Counted from the stretch's first letter, positions 19,383 through 29,338 are shown. The stretch: DNA of 64,000 nt from Aminobacter aminovorans (GCF_900445235.1 NZ_UFSM01000001.1:4479501-4543500), one strand, 5' to 3'. Notes: generated by a model not told the origin, from the sequence alone. Program-made: numbers and translations.

Positions 19383-19979
19383 ATGTTCTCGCTCTCGCTT
19401 TTTCGCCGCGACACCCCGGCACTGAGAGGCGAACGCGTCAATCTGCGCCTGCCCAACTGGCGCGACTATCACGAATGGGTTGCCCTGCGCGCCGAGAGCC
19501 GCTCATTCCTCGAACCCTGGGAGCCGCGCTGGGCGCCAGACGAGCTTGACCGCTCGGCCTGGCGCATTCGTTTGGCCCGCTACCAGGATGAATTCATCCA
19601 GGGCACGGCGGCCGCCTTCTTCATCTACCAGAACTCGACAGGCAAGCTCGTCGGCGGCATCACGCTCGGCAATATCCGCTACGGCGTCGCCCAGACCGGG
19701 CATATCGGCTACTGGATCGGCGAGCGCTACGCCGGCCAGGGCCTGATGGTCGATGCCCTCAAGCTGGTCGTGCGGCATGCCTTCGATACGCTTCGGTTGC
19801 ACCGGATCGAGGCTGCCTGTATCCCCGACAACGCACGCTCCGTACGCGTGCTTGAAAAAGCCGGATTCCGGCGCGAAGGACTTTTAAGATCCTACCTCAG
19901 GATCAACGGCGAATGGCATGACCACTACCTCTACGCACTGATTGCGGACGACCCGCAAGCTGTCACCATGAAGGCCTGA
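19383..19979 (+). CDS. GNAT family N-acetyltransferase (RimJ/RimL-like)
   Basis: A 198-residue acetyltransferase of the RimJ/RimL type. The acetyl-CoA loop is ERYAGQGLMVDALK, and the C-terminal segment is LHRIEAACIPDNARSVRVLE-KAGF, typical of ribosomal-protein alanine acetyltransferases. The substrate is not determined. It sits between the M16 peptidase gene and the EAL gene, whose TTG start follows its stop by 2 bp. Confidence 0.9.
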   Translation: MFSLSLFRRDTPALRGERVNLRLPNWRDYHEWVALRAESRSFLEPWEPRWAPDELDRSAWRIRLARYQDEFIQGTAAAFFIYQNSTGKLVGGITLGNIRYGVAQTGHIGYWIGERYAGQGLMVDALKLVVRHAFDTLRLHRIEAACIPDNARSVRVLEKAGFRREGLLRSYLRINGEWHDHYLYALIADDPQAVTMKA

Positions 19980-19981
19980 AC

Positions 19982-22873
19982 TTGTCGAAGCATTTCCTGC
20001 TGGCGCCGTTGTTTGCGCTCATCGTTTCCATTGTCGCGAGCGTCTGCGCGGTGTCGCAGGCCCTGGCCGTGGAGCCGATCAAGATTTCCCGTGACGACGT
20101 CGCGCTGAACCTCACCGGCGCCGTCGAGATCTACCGGAATCAGGGCGAGAACTTCCAGGTTTCGACAGCTCCCGGCCTCGACGGCATCGTGCGCCGCATC
20201 GAGGTCGAAGCCAACGACAAGCGCCGCTCGACGGGCGACTGGGCCGTCTTCGCGCTTGCCAACACCACCGACCAGGTCATCGACCGACTGATCGTCGCCC
20301 CGCATTTCCGTCTCGTCGGTTCCGGCCTGTTCTGGCCCGACCTCGGTTCGAGCCGCATCGCCGCCATCACGCCGAGCGAAGGCTTCGCGCTCGACCGCCA
20401 GGCAAGCCCCGATGCCGACGTGTTCCTGATCACGCTCAACCCGAATTCGGTGGTGACCTTCATCGCCGAACTGGCCTCGCCCAAGCTGCCGCAGGTCTAT
20501 CTGTGGGAACCCGAGGCCTACAAGGACACCGTCAATTCCTACACCCTGTTCCGCGGTATCGTCATCGGCATCGCCGGCCTGCTGGCGCTGTTCCTGACCA
20601 TCCTGTTCGTGGTCAAGGGAACCTCGATGTTCCCCGCGACCGCAGCCCTTGCCTGGGCGGTGCTCGCCTATATCTGCGTCGACTTCGGCTTCCTCAACAA
20701 GGTCATCGAGGTTTCGCCCGGCAACGAGCAGATATGGCGAGCGGGCACGGAGGTGGCGCTTGCCGGCACCTTCGTCGTGTTCCTGTTTGCCTATCTCAAC
20801 CTCAATCGCTGGCACGGCCATTTCAGCTACGGCGCCTTCGTCTGGGTCATCGGGCTGCTGCTCATCGCCGGTGTCGCCATCATCGATCCGGCGGTCGCTG
20901 CCGGCATCGCCCGCATCTCCTTTGCCGCCACCGCCCTCACCGGTCTCGGCCTGATCGTCTATCTCAGCATCCGCGGCTACGACCGCGCCATCATGCTGGT
21001 GCCCAGTTGGGCGATGGTGCTGATATGGCTCAGCGGCTCGTGGATGGCGATAACAGGCGTGCTCGACAACGACATCGTCCAGCCGGCGCTTGGCGGCGGC
21101 CTGATCCTGATCATCCTGTTGATCGGCTTCACCGTCATGCAGCACGCCTTCGCCGGCGGCGGCGCCCATCAGGGCCTGTTCAGCGACATGGAGCGGCAGG
21201 CGCTGGCCATCTCCGGTTCCGGCGACATCGTCTGGGACTGGGACGTGCTGCGCGACCGCGTCGTCACCCGCCCCGACGTCTCGATCCAGCTCGGCCTTGC
21301 GCCCAACAGCCTGGGTGGTGCCGCCCGCAACTGGCTGCCGGTGCTGCATTCCGACGACCGCGATACCTTCCGCACCACCCTCGACGTGGTGCTCGAGCAC
21401 CGCCGTGGCCGTGTCTCGCAGAGCTTCCGCCTGCGCGGCGCCGATGGCCATTATCACTGGTTCTCGCTCAAGGCGCGGCCGGTGATCGGCTCCGACGGCG
21501 AAGTGATCCGCTGCGTCGGCACCATGGTCGACGTCACCGAGCAGAAGAAGTCCGAAGAACGGCTGCTGCACGACGCCGTGCACGACAACCTGACCGGCCT
21601 GCCCAACCGCGAACTGTTCATGAACCGGCTCGAGGCGATCATCTCGATCGCCCGCACCGAGGAGAAGGTGCGGCCGTCGGTGTTCGTCATCGACATCGAC
21701 CGCTTCAAGCAGGTCAATGACGGCCTCGGCATCTCGGCCGGCGACACCATCCTTCTGACCATCGCGCGCCGTCTGCACCGCCTGCTCAAGCCCAAGGACT
21801 CGCTGTCGCGCTTTGCCGGCGACCAGTTTGCGCTGATGCTGTTGTCGGAGCAGGATCCCTCGCGCATCGCTGCCGTGGCCGACGCCATCAAGCAGGCGAT
21901 CAAGGCGCCGATCACCTTCGCCAAGCGCGAGATCGTGCTGACCGCCTCCGTCGGCCTGATCACCTGGACCACCGCCCAGGCGACGGCCGAGGACATGGTC
22001 AAGGACGCCGAGCTTGCCATGCATCAGGCCAAGCGTTTCGGCGGTGACCGCATCGAGCCGTTCCGTCCGGCCTTCAGGACCGTCGGCACCGATCGCCTGC
22101 AACTCGAATCGGACCTGCGCCGCGCCATCGAGCGCAAGGAATTCACGCTGGCCTACCAGCCGATCGTGCGGCTTGAGGACGGCAGCGTCGCCGGCTTCGA
22201 GGCCTTGCTCCGATGGGATCATCCGCGTCGCGGCATGATCCCGCCTGGTGATTTCATCCCCGTTGCCGAAGGTTGCGGCCTGATCGTCCAGCTCGGTCTG
22301 TTCGCCATGCAGCGCGCCGCCGAAGATCTGGCCGAATGGCAGAAGCAGATCAGCGATGCGCCGCTTTCGGTGTCGGTCAACCTGTCGAGCCGACAGCTCA
22401 TCCGGCGCGACCTCGTCAGCGACGTGCGCTCGGTCATCGCCCGGGCCAATCTCAAGCCGCGCTGCTTCCGCCTGGAGCTGACCGAGTCTCTGGTCATGGA
22501 CAATCCAGAGCAGACCAACCACGTGCTGACCAAGCTCAAGCAGCTCGGCATCGGCCTGTCGCTCGATGATTTCGGCACCGGCTACTCGTCGCTCGCCTAT
22601 CTGACCCGCTTCCCGTTCGACACCATCAAGATCGACAAGAGCTTCGTCGACGACACCTCGCCCAAGCGCGCGGTGCTGATCAAGTCGATGGTCAACATGG
22701 CGCACGAGCTCGGCCTGTCGGTGGTCGCCGAAGGCATCTCCGATGAAAGCGACGCGCTCGAACTGCGACAGATGGGCTGCGAATATGTGCAGAGCTTCAT
22801 GTTCGGCGCGCCGGTTCCCGGCGATCAGGCACTGAAGATGCTGAAGGAGCAGTATCCGCTTGCTCAGGCGTGA
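19982..22873 (+). CDS. Membrane PAS-GGDEF-EAL protein, probable c-di-GMP phosphodiesterase with degenerate GGDEF
   Basis: 963 aa. A signal peptide (1-29) is followed by an extracytoplasmic beta domain (about 30-180) and a 7TMR-DISM-like block of seven membrane segments (about 185-385). Next come a PAS domain with a PAC motif (about 410-525), a GGDEF domain (about 545-700) and an EAL domain (about 712-955). The GGDEF site reads AGDQF (612-616), so cyclase activity is unlikely. EAL (740-742), ELTES, DDFGTG, KIDKSF and VAEGI are intact, so phosphodiesterase activity is likely. The TTG start has AAGG upstream and is translationally close to the GNAT gene. Confidence 0.93.
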   Translation: MSKHFLLAPLFALIVSIVASVCAVSQALAVEPIKISRDDVALNLTGAVEIYRNQGENFQVSTAPGLDGIVRRIEVEANDKRRSTGDWAVFALANTTDQVIDRLIVAPHFRLVGSGLFWPDLGSSRIAAITPSEGFALDRQASPDADVFLITLNPNSVVTFIAELASPKLPQVYLWEPEAYKDTVNSYTLFRGIVIGIAGLLALFLTILFVVKGTSMFPATAALAWAVLAYICVDFGFLNKVIEVSPGNEQIWRAGTEVALAGTFVVFLFAYLNLNRWHGHFSYGAFVWVIGLLLIAGVAIIDPAVAAGIARISFAATALTGLGLIVYLSIRGYDRAIMLVPSWAMVLIWLSGSWMAITGVLDNDIVQPALGGGLILIILLIGFTVMQHAFAGGGAHQGLFSDMERQALAISGSGDIVWDWDVLRDRVVTRPDVSIQLGLAPNSLGGAARNWLPVLHSDDRDTFRTTLDVVLEHRRGRVSQSFRLRGADGHYHWFSLKARPVIGSDGEVIRCVGTMVDVTEQKKSEERLLHDAVHDNLTGLPNRELFMNRLEAIISIARTEEKVRPSVFVIDIDRFKQVNDGLGISAGDTILLTIARRLHRLLKPKDSLSRFAGDQFALMLLSEQDPSRIAAVADAIKQAIKAPITFAKREIVLTASVGLITWTTAQATAEDMVKDAELAMHQAKRFGGDRIEPFRPAFRTVGTDRLQLESDLRRAIERKEFTLAYQPIVRLEDGSVAGFEALLRWDHPRRGMIPPGDFIPVAEGCGLIVQLGLFAMQRAAEDLAEWQKQISDAPLSVSVNLSSRQLIRRDLVSDVRSVIARANLKPRCFRLELTESLVMDNPEQTNHVLTKLKQLGIGLSLDDFGTGYSSLAYLTRFPFDTIKIDKSFVDDTSPKRAVLIKSMVNMAHELGLSVVAEGISDESDALELRQMGCEYVQSFMFGAPVPGDQALKMLKEQYPLAQA

Positions 22874-23472
22874 CCGGCAGCGCTGCTGAGCCGCGCAAGG
22901 TCGATGCCGAGCGTGGCCAATATGCGGTCGTATTTGCGGTCGATGTCGGTGTCGAACAGAAGCTCCGACGTCGCCGGGCAGGTCAGCCAGCCATTCTCGG
23001 CAATCTCGCTTTCGAGCTGGCCGGCACCCCAGCCTGAATAGCCCAGCGCCATCAAGGCATGGCGCGGCCCGCGCCCGGCGGAAATCGCGCGCAGGATATC
23101 GACGGTTGCCGTCAGGCAGATCTCTTCCGAGACAGGCAGCGAGGATTCGACCTTGTAGTCGTCGCTGTGCAGCACGAAACCACGGCTGCGATCGACCGGA
23201 CCGCCATTGCGGACGATGAAGTCCTTGGCCTTCATCGGCAGCCTTATCGCTTCCTGCTCGTCGAGGATACCGAGTTGCACCAGCAGATCCGGAAACAGCA
23301 GCGGCTGGACCTGGTTGATGATCAGGCCCATGGCGCCTTCGTCGCTATGGGCACAGATGTAGATCACGGCGCGCGAGAACCTGTCGTCCTTCATCCCCGG
23401 CATGGCGATGAGGAACTGATCGTCGAGAAAACCGCGCTGCGAGGCGCCCTTTTTCTGGCGTAAGAGGTCCAT
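22864..23472 (-). CDS. YqgE/AlgH family protein
   Basis: A 202-residue UPF0301 protein with [20 protein letters not shown] at the N-terminus, [13 protein letters not shown], then [14 protein letters not shown] and the C-terminal [15 protein letters not shown]. The function of the family is not firmly known. Its 3' end overlaps the convergent EAL gene by 10 bp. An upstream start at 23517 is possible, and [12 protein letters not shown] fits better. Confidence 0.93.
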   Translation of the reverse strand: MDLLRQKKGASQRGFLDDQFLIAMPGMKDDRFSRAVIYICAHSDEGAMGLIINQVQPLLFPDLLVQLGILDEQEAIRLPMKAKDFIVRNGGPVDRSRGFVLHSDDYKVESSLPVSEEICLTATVDILRAISAGRGPRHALMALGYSGWGAGQLESEIAENGWLTCPATSELLFDTDIDRKYDRILATLGIDLARLSSAAGHA

Positions 23473-23620
23473 GGCTTGAAGGTATCGCGTTTCCTGCCGT
23501 CTTGAAAGATGGCGCACGGCGCGGCGCGTTCATCTTTTGACAGACAACGTCACGCAAAAATGATGCGATGTGTTGGCGCCCCCTGTTGCGGACGCCGCGA
23601 GAGGCTATCAAATCACCGCC

Positions 23621-24427
23621 ATGAAAATTGCGCTCCATTCCGCGATCAGCCTCTGCGCGGCACTGCTTTCTGCAGCTCCGGTCCACGCTTCGTCCTCAGC
23701 CTGGTTCGAGGCCGATGGTGGTCGTTTCCGCCTCGTCACCTCAGGGGCGCCTGACGCTTCCGGCAAGCTCCAGGGCGTGCTCGACATCGAGCTCAAGCGC
23801 GGCTGGAAGACCTACTGGCGCGATCCCGGCAATTCCGGCGTGCCGCCGCAGATCGATATTTCGGCAAGCCGCAACGTTTCTGGCGCTGACTTCGCCTACC
23901 CGGCCCCGCGCCGCCACGATGACGGTTATGCCAAATGGGCCGGCTACGACCATTCCGTGCGCCTGCCTGTCAGCTTCACAGTCGCAGCCCCAGGCGAGCC
24001 GGCGACCATCACCGCTGACGTGTTCCTCGGCGTCTGCGAGACGATCTGCGTACCGGTGCAGGCCAAGCTCGAAGTCAACCCTGCCGCCGATCCCGATAAC
24101 CCCGGCGATGCCATCCTGGTGAAGACAGCCCTGGCCGCCCTTCCCGGTGCTGCACAGCCGGATTTTGGCGCCACGCTGGAGCCGGCCGAAGGCGATCACG
24201 TCTCTATCGTGGCAACAGCACCCGGCCCCGCTGACGCACTGGACGTCTTCGTCGCCGGCGTTGACGGCTACGTCCTCGGCCCCCCGGAGCGGCACGTCGC
24301 GGGCGGCAAGGCGGTGTTCACCGTCAAGATGCTCGAACGCCCCGACACAAAACCCTCCGGCAGGGGCCTGCCCTACACACTGACCAGCGCTGCTGGCGCG
24401 GTCGAAGGATTTTTGCCTTATCCCTGA
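23621..24427 (+). CDS. Protein-disulfide reductase DsbD N-terminal-domain protein, periplasmic
   Basis: A 268-residue exported protein: signal peptide MKIALHSAISLCAALLSAAP, then a DsbD alpha-like immunoglobulin fold with WKTYWRDPGNSGVPPQIDIS and a Cys pair in GVCETICVPVQ. It lacks the transmembrane and thioredoxin parts of full DsbD, so it should pass electrons to or from another membrane partner. It lies 134 bp before a peroxiredoxin gene. The start at MKIALHS gives a clean signal peptide. Confidence 0.85.
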   Translation: MKIALHSAISLCAALLSAAPVHASSSAWFEADGGRFRLVTSGAPDASGKLQGVLDIELKRGWKTYWRDPGNSGVPPQIDISASRNVSGADFAYPAPRRHDDGYAKWAGYDHSVRLPVSFTVAAPGEPATITADVFLGVCETICVPVQAKLEVNPAADPDNPGDAILVKTALAALPGAAQPDFGATLEPAEGDHVSIVATAPGPADALDVFVAGVDGYVLGPPERHVAGGKAVFTVKMLERPDTKPSGRGLPYTLTSAAGAVEGFLPYP

Positions 24428-24436
24428 CTTTTGCCC

Positions 24437-24454
24437 CAGCCCTGAAAAGGGCTG
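24437..24454. terminator. Hairpin after the DsbD-domain gene
   Basis: A perfect 6-bp inverted repeat CAGCCC-tgaaaa-GGGCTG starts 10 bases after the stop codon. No T run follows, so it may be a Rho-dependent end or an mRNA-stabilising hairpin. Confidence 0.35.
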
Positions 24455-24561
24455 TCCAGCTTCCTATATCCAGCTGGCCATTGGACGCGGACGACATCTG
24501 CGCTAGGTGAGGTGCGCGTCCTTCCGATTTCAACTCGAACACTACGCTTACGAGGAAATTC

Positions 24562-25047
24562 ATGACCATTTCGATCGGCGACAAGTTGCCCGCGGCCACG
24601 TTCAAGACGATGACCGCCGATGGCGCCAAGAGCATCAGCTCCGATGAGATCTTTGCTGGCAAGAAGGTCGTGCTGTTTGCGGTCCCAGGCGCCTTCACGC
24701 CGACCTGCAGCAACAACCACCTGCCCGGCTTTGTCGAAAACCATGACGCCATCATCGCGCGCGGCGTCGATACCATTGCAGTCGTCTCGGTCAACGACGT
24801 CCACGTCATGGGCGCATGGGCCCGGTTCAGCGGCGGCGAAGGCAAGGTGCAGTTCCTCGCCGACGGCAGCGGCGACTTCGCCCGTGCCATCGGCCTCGAC
24901 ACCGACCTCTCGGCGGCCGGCATGGGCCTGCGCTCGCAGCGTTATTCGATGATCGTCGAAGACGGCAAGGTTGCCCAGCTCAACCTGGAGGGCGCACCCG
25001 GCCAGGCCGTCGAGTCAGGGGCTGCCCGCATTCTCGAACAGCTCTGA
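24562..25047 (+). CDS. Peroxiredoxin, Prx5 type
   Basis: A 161-residue thiol peroxidase reducing hydrogen or organic peroxides. The peroxidatic Cys49 lies in VPGAFTPTCS, the Prx5 signature, with NDVHVMGAW and the conserved Arg region GLRSQRYSMI. There is no fused glutaredoxin domain, and a resolving Cys is not obvious within the protein. The upstream neighbour is the DsbD-domain gene and the downstream neighbour is the convergent rnhA. Confidence 0.95.
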   Translation: MTISIGDKLPAATFKTMTADGAKSISSDEIFAGKKVVLFAVPGAFTPTCSNNHLPGFVENHDAIIARGVDTIAVVSVNDVHVMGAWARFSGGEGKVQFLADGSGDFARAIGLDTDLSAAGMGLRSQRYSMIVEDGKVAQLNLEGAPGQAVESGAARILEQL

Positions 25048-25110
25048 GACTGAAACGGGCGCGCGGCCTTGCGGCGGCGCGCCCCACTCGAACCTGCCAG
25101 AATTCTGGGC

Positions 25111-25560
25111 CTATGCCTTGCGGCCACTCTTGAACGGCGCCATGCCCTCACGCGCGAGCTCGTCGGCACGTTCGTTCTCTGGATGGCCGGCATGGCCCTT
25201 GACCCAGTGCCACGTCACCTTGTGACGCCTGTTGGCCTCGTCCAGCGCCTGCCAGAGCTCGCCGTTCTTGACCGGCTTCTTGTCGGCGGTCTTCCAGCCA
25301 TTCTTCTTCCAGCCATGGATCCATTTCGAGATCCCGTCCATGACGTATTTGCTGTCAGTGTGCAGGTCGATCTCGCACGGTTCCTTGAGGGAGTTCAGGG
25401 CAGATATGGCAGCCAGCAACTCCATACGGTTGTTGGTGGTCTCCGCCTCGCCGCCCGACAGCTCCTTGACCTTGGCCTTGTAGCGCAGGAGCGCGCCCCA
25501 GCCACCCGGACCCGGATTGCCCGAGCAGGCGCCATCGGTGAAAATTTCAACTTGCTTCAT
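25111..25560 (-). CDS. rnhA: Ribonuclease HI
   Basis: A 149-residue enzyme that removes RNA from RNA:DNA hybrids. The acidic catalytic residues are visible: D9 in [18 protein letters not shown]47 in NNRMELLA, Asp in [11 protein letters not shown] and the C-terminal Asp in [10 protein letters not shown]. The basic protrusion ([11 protein letters not shown]) is present. It overlaps thrB by 4 bp (ATGA), so it is the third, coupled gene of the ispH-thrB-rnhA operon. Confidence 0.97.
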   Translation of the reverse strand: MKQVEIFTDGACSGNPGPGGWGALLRYKAKVKELSGGEAETTNNRMELLAAISALNSLKEPCEIDLHTDSKYVMDGISKWIHGWKKNGWKTADKKPVKNGELWQALDEANRRHKVTWHWVKGHAGHPENERADELAREGMAPFKSGRKA

Positions 25561-26519
25561 TTCAATCCGTATTCCTGGGCAGTCTTGATCGTCCGATGGA
25601 AGCGCATGCGGCGGATATATTCCGACGGGTCACGCTTCATCACCAGGCCGCCATCCGGCACCGTCAGCCAGTCATAGAGCCGCGTCAGCATGAAGCGCAG
25701 CGCCGAGCCGCGCGCCAGGATGGGCAGCGCGGCCTTCTCCTCACCGCTCAGCGGGCGGATGCTCTGATAGCCGTCAAGCAGGGCCGTGCCCTTGGTCAGG
25801 TTGAAGGAAAAATCCTTTTCGAAGCACCAGGCATTGAGGCAGGTGGCGAGGTCGTAGGCGTAGGCGTCGTTGCAGGCGAAATAGAAGTCGATCAGGCCCG
25901 ACAGCTTGTCGCCGAGGAAAAACACATTGTCCGGGAACAGGTCGGCGTGGATGACGCCCGACGGCAGGTTCTTCGGCCAGTTCTTCTCGAACTCGGCAAA
26001 ATCGGAGTCGACTTCCCGGGCCAGCCCCGGCTCGACCTCATCGGCGCGCGGATGGGCCGCATCCCACAGCTTGCGCCAGCCATCGATGGCGAGCGCGTTC
26101 GGCCGCGTCATCGCGAAATCCCGGCCGGCGACATGCAATTCGGCCAGCGCCCTGCCGACCTCGCGGCAATGCACGACCTGGGGCCGGCGCAGCCACATGC
26201 CTTCGAGGAAGGTGATGATCACGGCCGGACGGCCTGCCAGCGTGCCGATGACGTTGCCATCCTTGCCGTCGACCGGCAGCGGGCAGGAAATGCCCTTATG
26301 GGCGAGATGCTGCATCAGGCCGAGGAAGAACGGCAGGTCGGCCTTGTCGACCCGCTTCTCGTAGAGCGTCAGGATGTAGGCCCCTGTCGTGGTGTGCAGC
26401 AGGAAGTTGGTGTTCTCGGTGCCCTCGGCGATGCCCTTGTAGGACAGCAGCTCGCCCACCGGATAATTGCGCAGGAACGCTTCGAGCTCGCCCTCGCCGA
26501 CGTCGGTATAGACAGCCAT
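25557..26519 (-). CDS. thrB: Homoserine kinase type II (ThrB, APH fold)
   Basis: Phosphorylates homoserine ahead of threonine synthase. The 320-residue protein is the choline-kinase/aminoglycoside-phosphotransferase type: [16 protein letters not shown] nucleotide loop, catalytic loop [13 protein letters not shown] and metal-binding [10 protein letters not shown]. The start codon overlaps the ispH stop by one base and its stop overlaps rnhA by 4 bp, indicating translational coupling. Confidence 0.96.
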   Translation of the reverse strand: MAVYTDVGEGELEAFLRNYPVGELLSYKGIAEGTENTNFLLHTTTGAYILTLYEKRVDKADLPFFLGLMQHLAHKGISCPLPVDGKDGNVIGTLAGRPAVIITFLEGMWLRRPQVVHCREVGRALAELHVAGRDFAMTRPNALAIDGWRKLWDAAHPRADEVEPGLAREVDSDFAEFEKNWPKNLPSGVIHADLFPDNVFFLGDKLSGLIDFYFACNDAYAYDLATCLNAWCFEKDFSFNLTKGTALLDGYQSIRPLSGEEKAALPILARGSALRFMLTRLYDWLTVPDGGLVMKRDPSEYIRRMRFHRTIKTAQEYGLK

Positions 26520-27529
26520 CAGCCGTTTCCGTTGACGAAGGCCATGTCGGCCGGCGTCAGCTCGACGTCGCGCAGTACCCGCATCACCGGAAATTCCTCC
26601 GTCTCGGTCGCCGTGATGGCGAGTTCCACGTTCACTTCGAAGCGCTCGCGGAAAGCGTTGATGATCTCGTCGACGATGATCTCAGGCGCCGAAGCCCCCG
26701 CCGACAGACCCAGCGTAGCGATGCCGCCGATGTCGTTCCACGGGATCTCCGACGCGCGCTGAACCAGCAGCGACATCTTGGCCCCTGCCCGCTCGGCGAC
26801 TTCGACGAGGCGGCGCGAATTGGACGAGTTGGGCGCGCCGACGACCAGATAAAGGTCAGAGCCCGGCGCCGTCTCCTTCACCGCGTCCTGGCGGTTGGTG
26901 GTGGCGTAGCAGATCGATTCGGCGGCGGGCGCCTCCATCGCCGGGAACTTCTCCTGCAGCGCCTTCAGGATGCCTGCCGTGTCCTCCACCGAAAGCGTCG
27001 TCTGGGTGACGAAGCCGAGCGCTGCGGGATCGGCCGGCGTGAAATTGCGGACGTCGGCCTCGGTTTCGATCAGCGTGACCGCACCCTCGTCCAGCTGGCC
27101 CATAGTGCCGATCACCTCGGGGTGGCCGGCATGGCCGATGAGCAGCACGTGGCGTCCCTTGCGCTGGTGGCGCATCGCCTGCTTGTGAACCTTTGAGACC
27201 AGCGGACAGGTGGCGTCGAGATAGAAGAGGTTACGCGCCACTGCATCCGCCGGCACCGACTTCGGCACGCCATGGGCGGAAAACACCACGGGCGCATCCT
27301 GATGCTCGACAGGAATCTCGCTCAGTTCCTCGATGAACACCGCACCAAGGTTCTGGAGCCCCTCGACGACGTAGCGGTTATGCACGATCTCGTGGCGGAC
27401 ATAGACCGGCGCGCCGTATTTCTTGAGCGCCAGCACAACGATCTGGATCGCCCGGTCGACGCCAGCGCAAAAGCCGCGCGGTTGGCAGAGCCTGATCGTC
27501 AGGGGCGGTTTGGCAATCGTCTGGAGCAT
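26519..27529 (-). CDS. ispH: 4-hydroxy-3-methylbut-2-enyl diphosphate reductase
   Basis: The last enzyme of the MEP isoprenoid pathway, producing IPP and DMAPP. The 336-residue protein has the three iron-sulfur Cys (C21 in GFCAGV, C108 in [10 protein letters not shown]207 in ICYATTNRQ), substrate His residues in HEIVHN, SAHGV and HAGHPEV, and SSNSRRL near the C-terminus. It is the first gene of the ispH-thrB-rnhA operon. dxs of the same pathway is also in this window. Confidence 0.98.
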   Translation of the reverse strand: MLQTIAKPPLTIRLCQPRGFCAGVDRAIQIVVLALKKYGAPVYVRHEIVHNRYVVEGLQNLGAVFIEELSEIPVEHQDAPVVFSAHGVPKSVPADAVARNLFYLDATCPLVSKVHKQAMRHQRKGRHVLLIGHAGHPEVIGTMGQLDEGAVTLIETEADVRNFTPADPAALGFVTQTTLSVEDTAGILKALQEKFPAMEAPAAESICYATTNRQDAVKETAPGSDLYLVVGAPNSSNSRRLVEVAERAGAKMSLLVQRASEIPWNDIGGIATLGLSAGASAPEIIVDEIINAFRERFEVNVELAITATETEEFPVMRVLRDVELTPADMAFVNGNG

Positions 27530-27601
27530 CTAATCCGCTTCTTCGTTCAGGTGCCGAAATGATGTCTGTGCCCCCTTGCTGTCAAGGGAGGCTAGGGCGC
27601 C

Positions 27602-27621
27602 GCGCGTCGTCTTTGACGCGC
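27602..27621. repeat. Inverted repeat, left part of a palindromic intergenic element
   Basis: A perfect 7-bp repeat GCGCGTC-gtcttt-GACGCGC lies in the ispH/SURF1 intergenic region. It is followed by a short spacer and then the stronger palindrome at 27648-27678. Confidence 0.5.
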
Positions 27622-27647
27622 AAAGGACGCTGTAGCACTCTGAAATT

Positions 27648-27678
27648 GTGCATGATCCCTAATTCCGGGATCATGCAC
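27648..27678 (-). terminator. Strong 12-bp-arm hairpin downstream of SURF1
   Basis: Perfect arms GTGCATGATCCC and GGGATCATGCAC flank a 7-base loop, 6 bases past the SURF1 stop. On the minus strand it is followed by CAATTTCAG, a modest U-rich tail. It may end transcription of the LDT-DUF983-SURF1 unit. The arm sequence resembles palindromic elements I recall as dispersed in rhizobial intergenic regions, so it may be a repeat copy as well. Confidence 0.65.
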
Positions 27679-27684
27679 GGGCGC

Positions 27685-28440
27685 TCATTTGCCTTCGGGC
27701 CGGCGCAGCAGCCAGACGCCCATGACGCCCAGCAGCGCCGCTGCCAGGCCATACCAGGTCACCGCGTATTGCAGGTGATTGTTTGGCATGTCGACCATGG
27801 TCACGCCACCGACCGGCAGGCCGCCGGGATTTGGCGTCTTGTCGGCATCGATGAAGAACGGTAGCACGACGGCATCGCCAGGCAGCCCGGCGCTTTTCGC
27901 CATGGCGTCCCGGTCCTTCCAGTAGAAGACGTTCTTCACCAGATCGTTGTCAGGCACCAGCGAACCCGGCTTTCCTTCCAGCGGATTGCGCGCCAGCCCG
28001 ACGATGCTGACAGGTCCCGTCACCTGGCCAGCCGGACGCTTGGCAGCGTCCTTGAGATCGTAGGGAACAAAGCCGCGATTCACCAGCGCGAAGCGGCCAT
28101 CGTCCAGCTTCAGCGGGGTGTAGACGTAAAAGCCCGACTGGCCTTCCCATGTTGCCAGGAAGTGTCGCTCGCCTTCATGCACAAAGGTGCCCGAAAGCGT
28201 AACCGGCCAATAGTCGACGTCGCCGGTGGCGCGGTACCTCACTTCCATTTCCGCCAATGGCAGCGGCTGCGACTTCGTGCGCTCGGCGATCTGGGCAATC
28301 AGATCCTCTTTCCAATAGAGGCGCTGGACCTGCCAGCTGCCAAGCGCAAGCAGCAGCGCAAAGGCAATCGTGCCGAGAACGAGCATCAACACATGCCCGG
28401 AACGCCGCGCCGGGGCCGTCATCGTCTTTTGCTGGATCAT
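27685..28440 (-). CDS. SURF1 family cytochrome oxidase assembly protein
   Basis: A 251-residue membrane protein for maturation of the heme a site of cytochrome c oxidase. An N-terminal membrane segment (VLMLVLGTIAFALLLALGSW) is followed by the periplasmic SURF1 domain (GFYVYTPLKL, VNRGFVPYDLKD) and a C-terminal membrane segment (YAVTWYGLAAALLGVMGVW). The start MIQQKTMTA overlaps the DUF983 stop by 4 bp. A longer upstream frame exists but is only a shadow of DUF983. Confidence 0.95.
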   Translation of the reverse strand: MIQQKTMTAPARRSGHVLMLVLGTIAFALLLALGSWQVQRLYWKEDLIAQIAERTKSQPLPLAEMEVRYRATGDVDYWPVTLSGTFVHEGERHFLATWEGQSGFYVYTPLKLDDGRFALVNRGFVPYDLKDAAKRPAGQVTGPVSIVGLARNPLEGKPGSLVPDNDLVKNVFYWKDRDAMAKSAGLPGDAVVLPFFIDADKTPNPGGLPVGGVTMVDMPNNHLQYAVTWYGLAAALLGVMGVWLLRRPEGK

Positions 28441-28823
28441 TCGCCCTTGTCCAAACGCCCTTCGGCTGCCTTGTTGCGATACTGCAGCGTTATCAGCACG
28501 CCCTTGATGAGGCGCAGCGAGCCGAGGCTGAGAACCACGGTCAACGGAATCCACAACAGCAGATGAAGCCACAGCGGAGGGCCGAAATTGACCTCGAGCC
28601 ATAGCGCGAGCCCGACCACGACAAAGCCGATGATCAGGATGACGAACACCGCCGGTCCATCGCCGGCGTCGGCAAAGGAATAGTCGAGCCCGCAGACGCC
28701 GCATTCCTTGCCGACGGACAGGAAGCTGGAAAACAGCTTGCCTTCGCCGCAACGCGGACAGCGCCCCTTGAGCCCGGCCGCGATCGGTTCGACCGGCGGC
28801 CAGATCGCCTTGTCCTCACTCAT
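28437..28823 (-). CDS. DUF983 zinc-ribbon membrane protein
   Basis: A 128-residue protein with an N-terminal zinc ribbon (CPRCGEGKLF and CGVCGLDYS). Two membrane segments follow (AVFVILIIGFVVVGLALWL and LWLHLLLWIPLTVVLSLGSL). DUF983 proteins are commonly found in cytochrome oxidase loci of alphaproteobacteria, and the role is not established. Start and stop overlap the L,D-transpeptidase and SURF1 genes by 4 bp each, so the three are coupled. Confidence 0.9.
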   Translation of the reverse strand: MSEDKAIWPPVEPIAAGLKGRCPRCGEGKLFSSFLSVGKECGVCGLDYSFADAGDGPAVFVILIIGFVVVGLALWLEVNFGPPLWLHLLLWIPLTVVLSLGSLRLIKGVLITLQYRNKAAEGRLDKGE

Positions 28824-29311
28824 GGATTTATCTCTATGGGAGTGCCGTTTGCGACCATCTGCCAGATCTCTGCCATATCCTCGTCGGTAACGGCGATGCA
28901 GCCGTTCGTCCAATCGAACAGCTGCATCAGCCAGGACCACCAGCCGTACCCGTTCGGTTGTCCATGGATCATAATCATTCCACCCGGTTCGACACCTGCC
29001 CTCTTTGCCGCAGCGACATCGTCGGCATCGGGATAGGAGATGTGGATCGACCTGAAGTAGCCGCTTTCAGGATTGCGCCAGTCGAGCACGTAGCGGCCTT
29101 CAGGCGTGCGTTCGTCGCCTTCCCTTGCCTTGTGCCCCACCGGGTTCGCACCGAGCGCCATGGCGTAGCTGCTAACCACCTTGTCGCCGGAGAGAAGTTC
29201 GAGCCGGCGCTCAGACTTGTCGACGCGGACGAGATCGACCTCGCCCGCATGGGCGGTCATAGTCAAGGCAGACAGGGCAATCATGAGAACGGCGAAGCGG
29301 CTTGTCGGCAT
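28820..29311 (-). CDS. L,D-transpeptidase family protein (YkuD), secreted
   Basis: A 163-residue exported protein: signal peptide MPTSRFAVLMIALSALTMTAHA, then a YkuD domain with KSERRLELLSGDKVVSSYAM, GDERTPEGRYVL, catalytic His in MIMIHGQPNG and catalytic Cys in TNGCIAVTDEDM. The Ser-x-Gly-Cys form is replaced by TNGC, as in YafK-like members. It would form 3-3 peptidoglycan cross-links or attach proteins to the wall. Its stop overlaps the DUF983 start (ATGA). A strong terminator lies 28 bp upstream. No good Shine-Dalgarno is visible. Confidence 0.88.
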   Translation of the reverse strand: MPTSRFAVLMIALSALTMTAHAGEVDLVRVDKSERRLELLSGDKVVSSYAMALGANPVGHKAREGDERTPEGRYVLDWRNPESGYFRSIHISYPDADDVAAAKRAGVEPGGMIMIHGQPNGYGWWSWLMQLFDWTNGCIAVTDEDMAEIWQMVANGTPIEINP

Positions 29312-29338
29312 GCCGCATGATTGCACCGGGAAAGCGCC

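Noticed and set aside
19931..22705. A 924-codon open frame antisense to the EAL gene
   Set aside because: It is the complementary-frame shadow of a GC-rich gene. Its protein is low complexity and His/Asp/Gly/Arg-rich with no domain, while the sense frame has complete PAS, GGDEF and EAL motifs.
28440..28752. An N-terminal extension of SURF1
   Set aside because: The in-frame extension is Arg-rich and lies wholly within DUF983; the ATGA overlap at 28437-28440 gives the real start.
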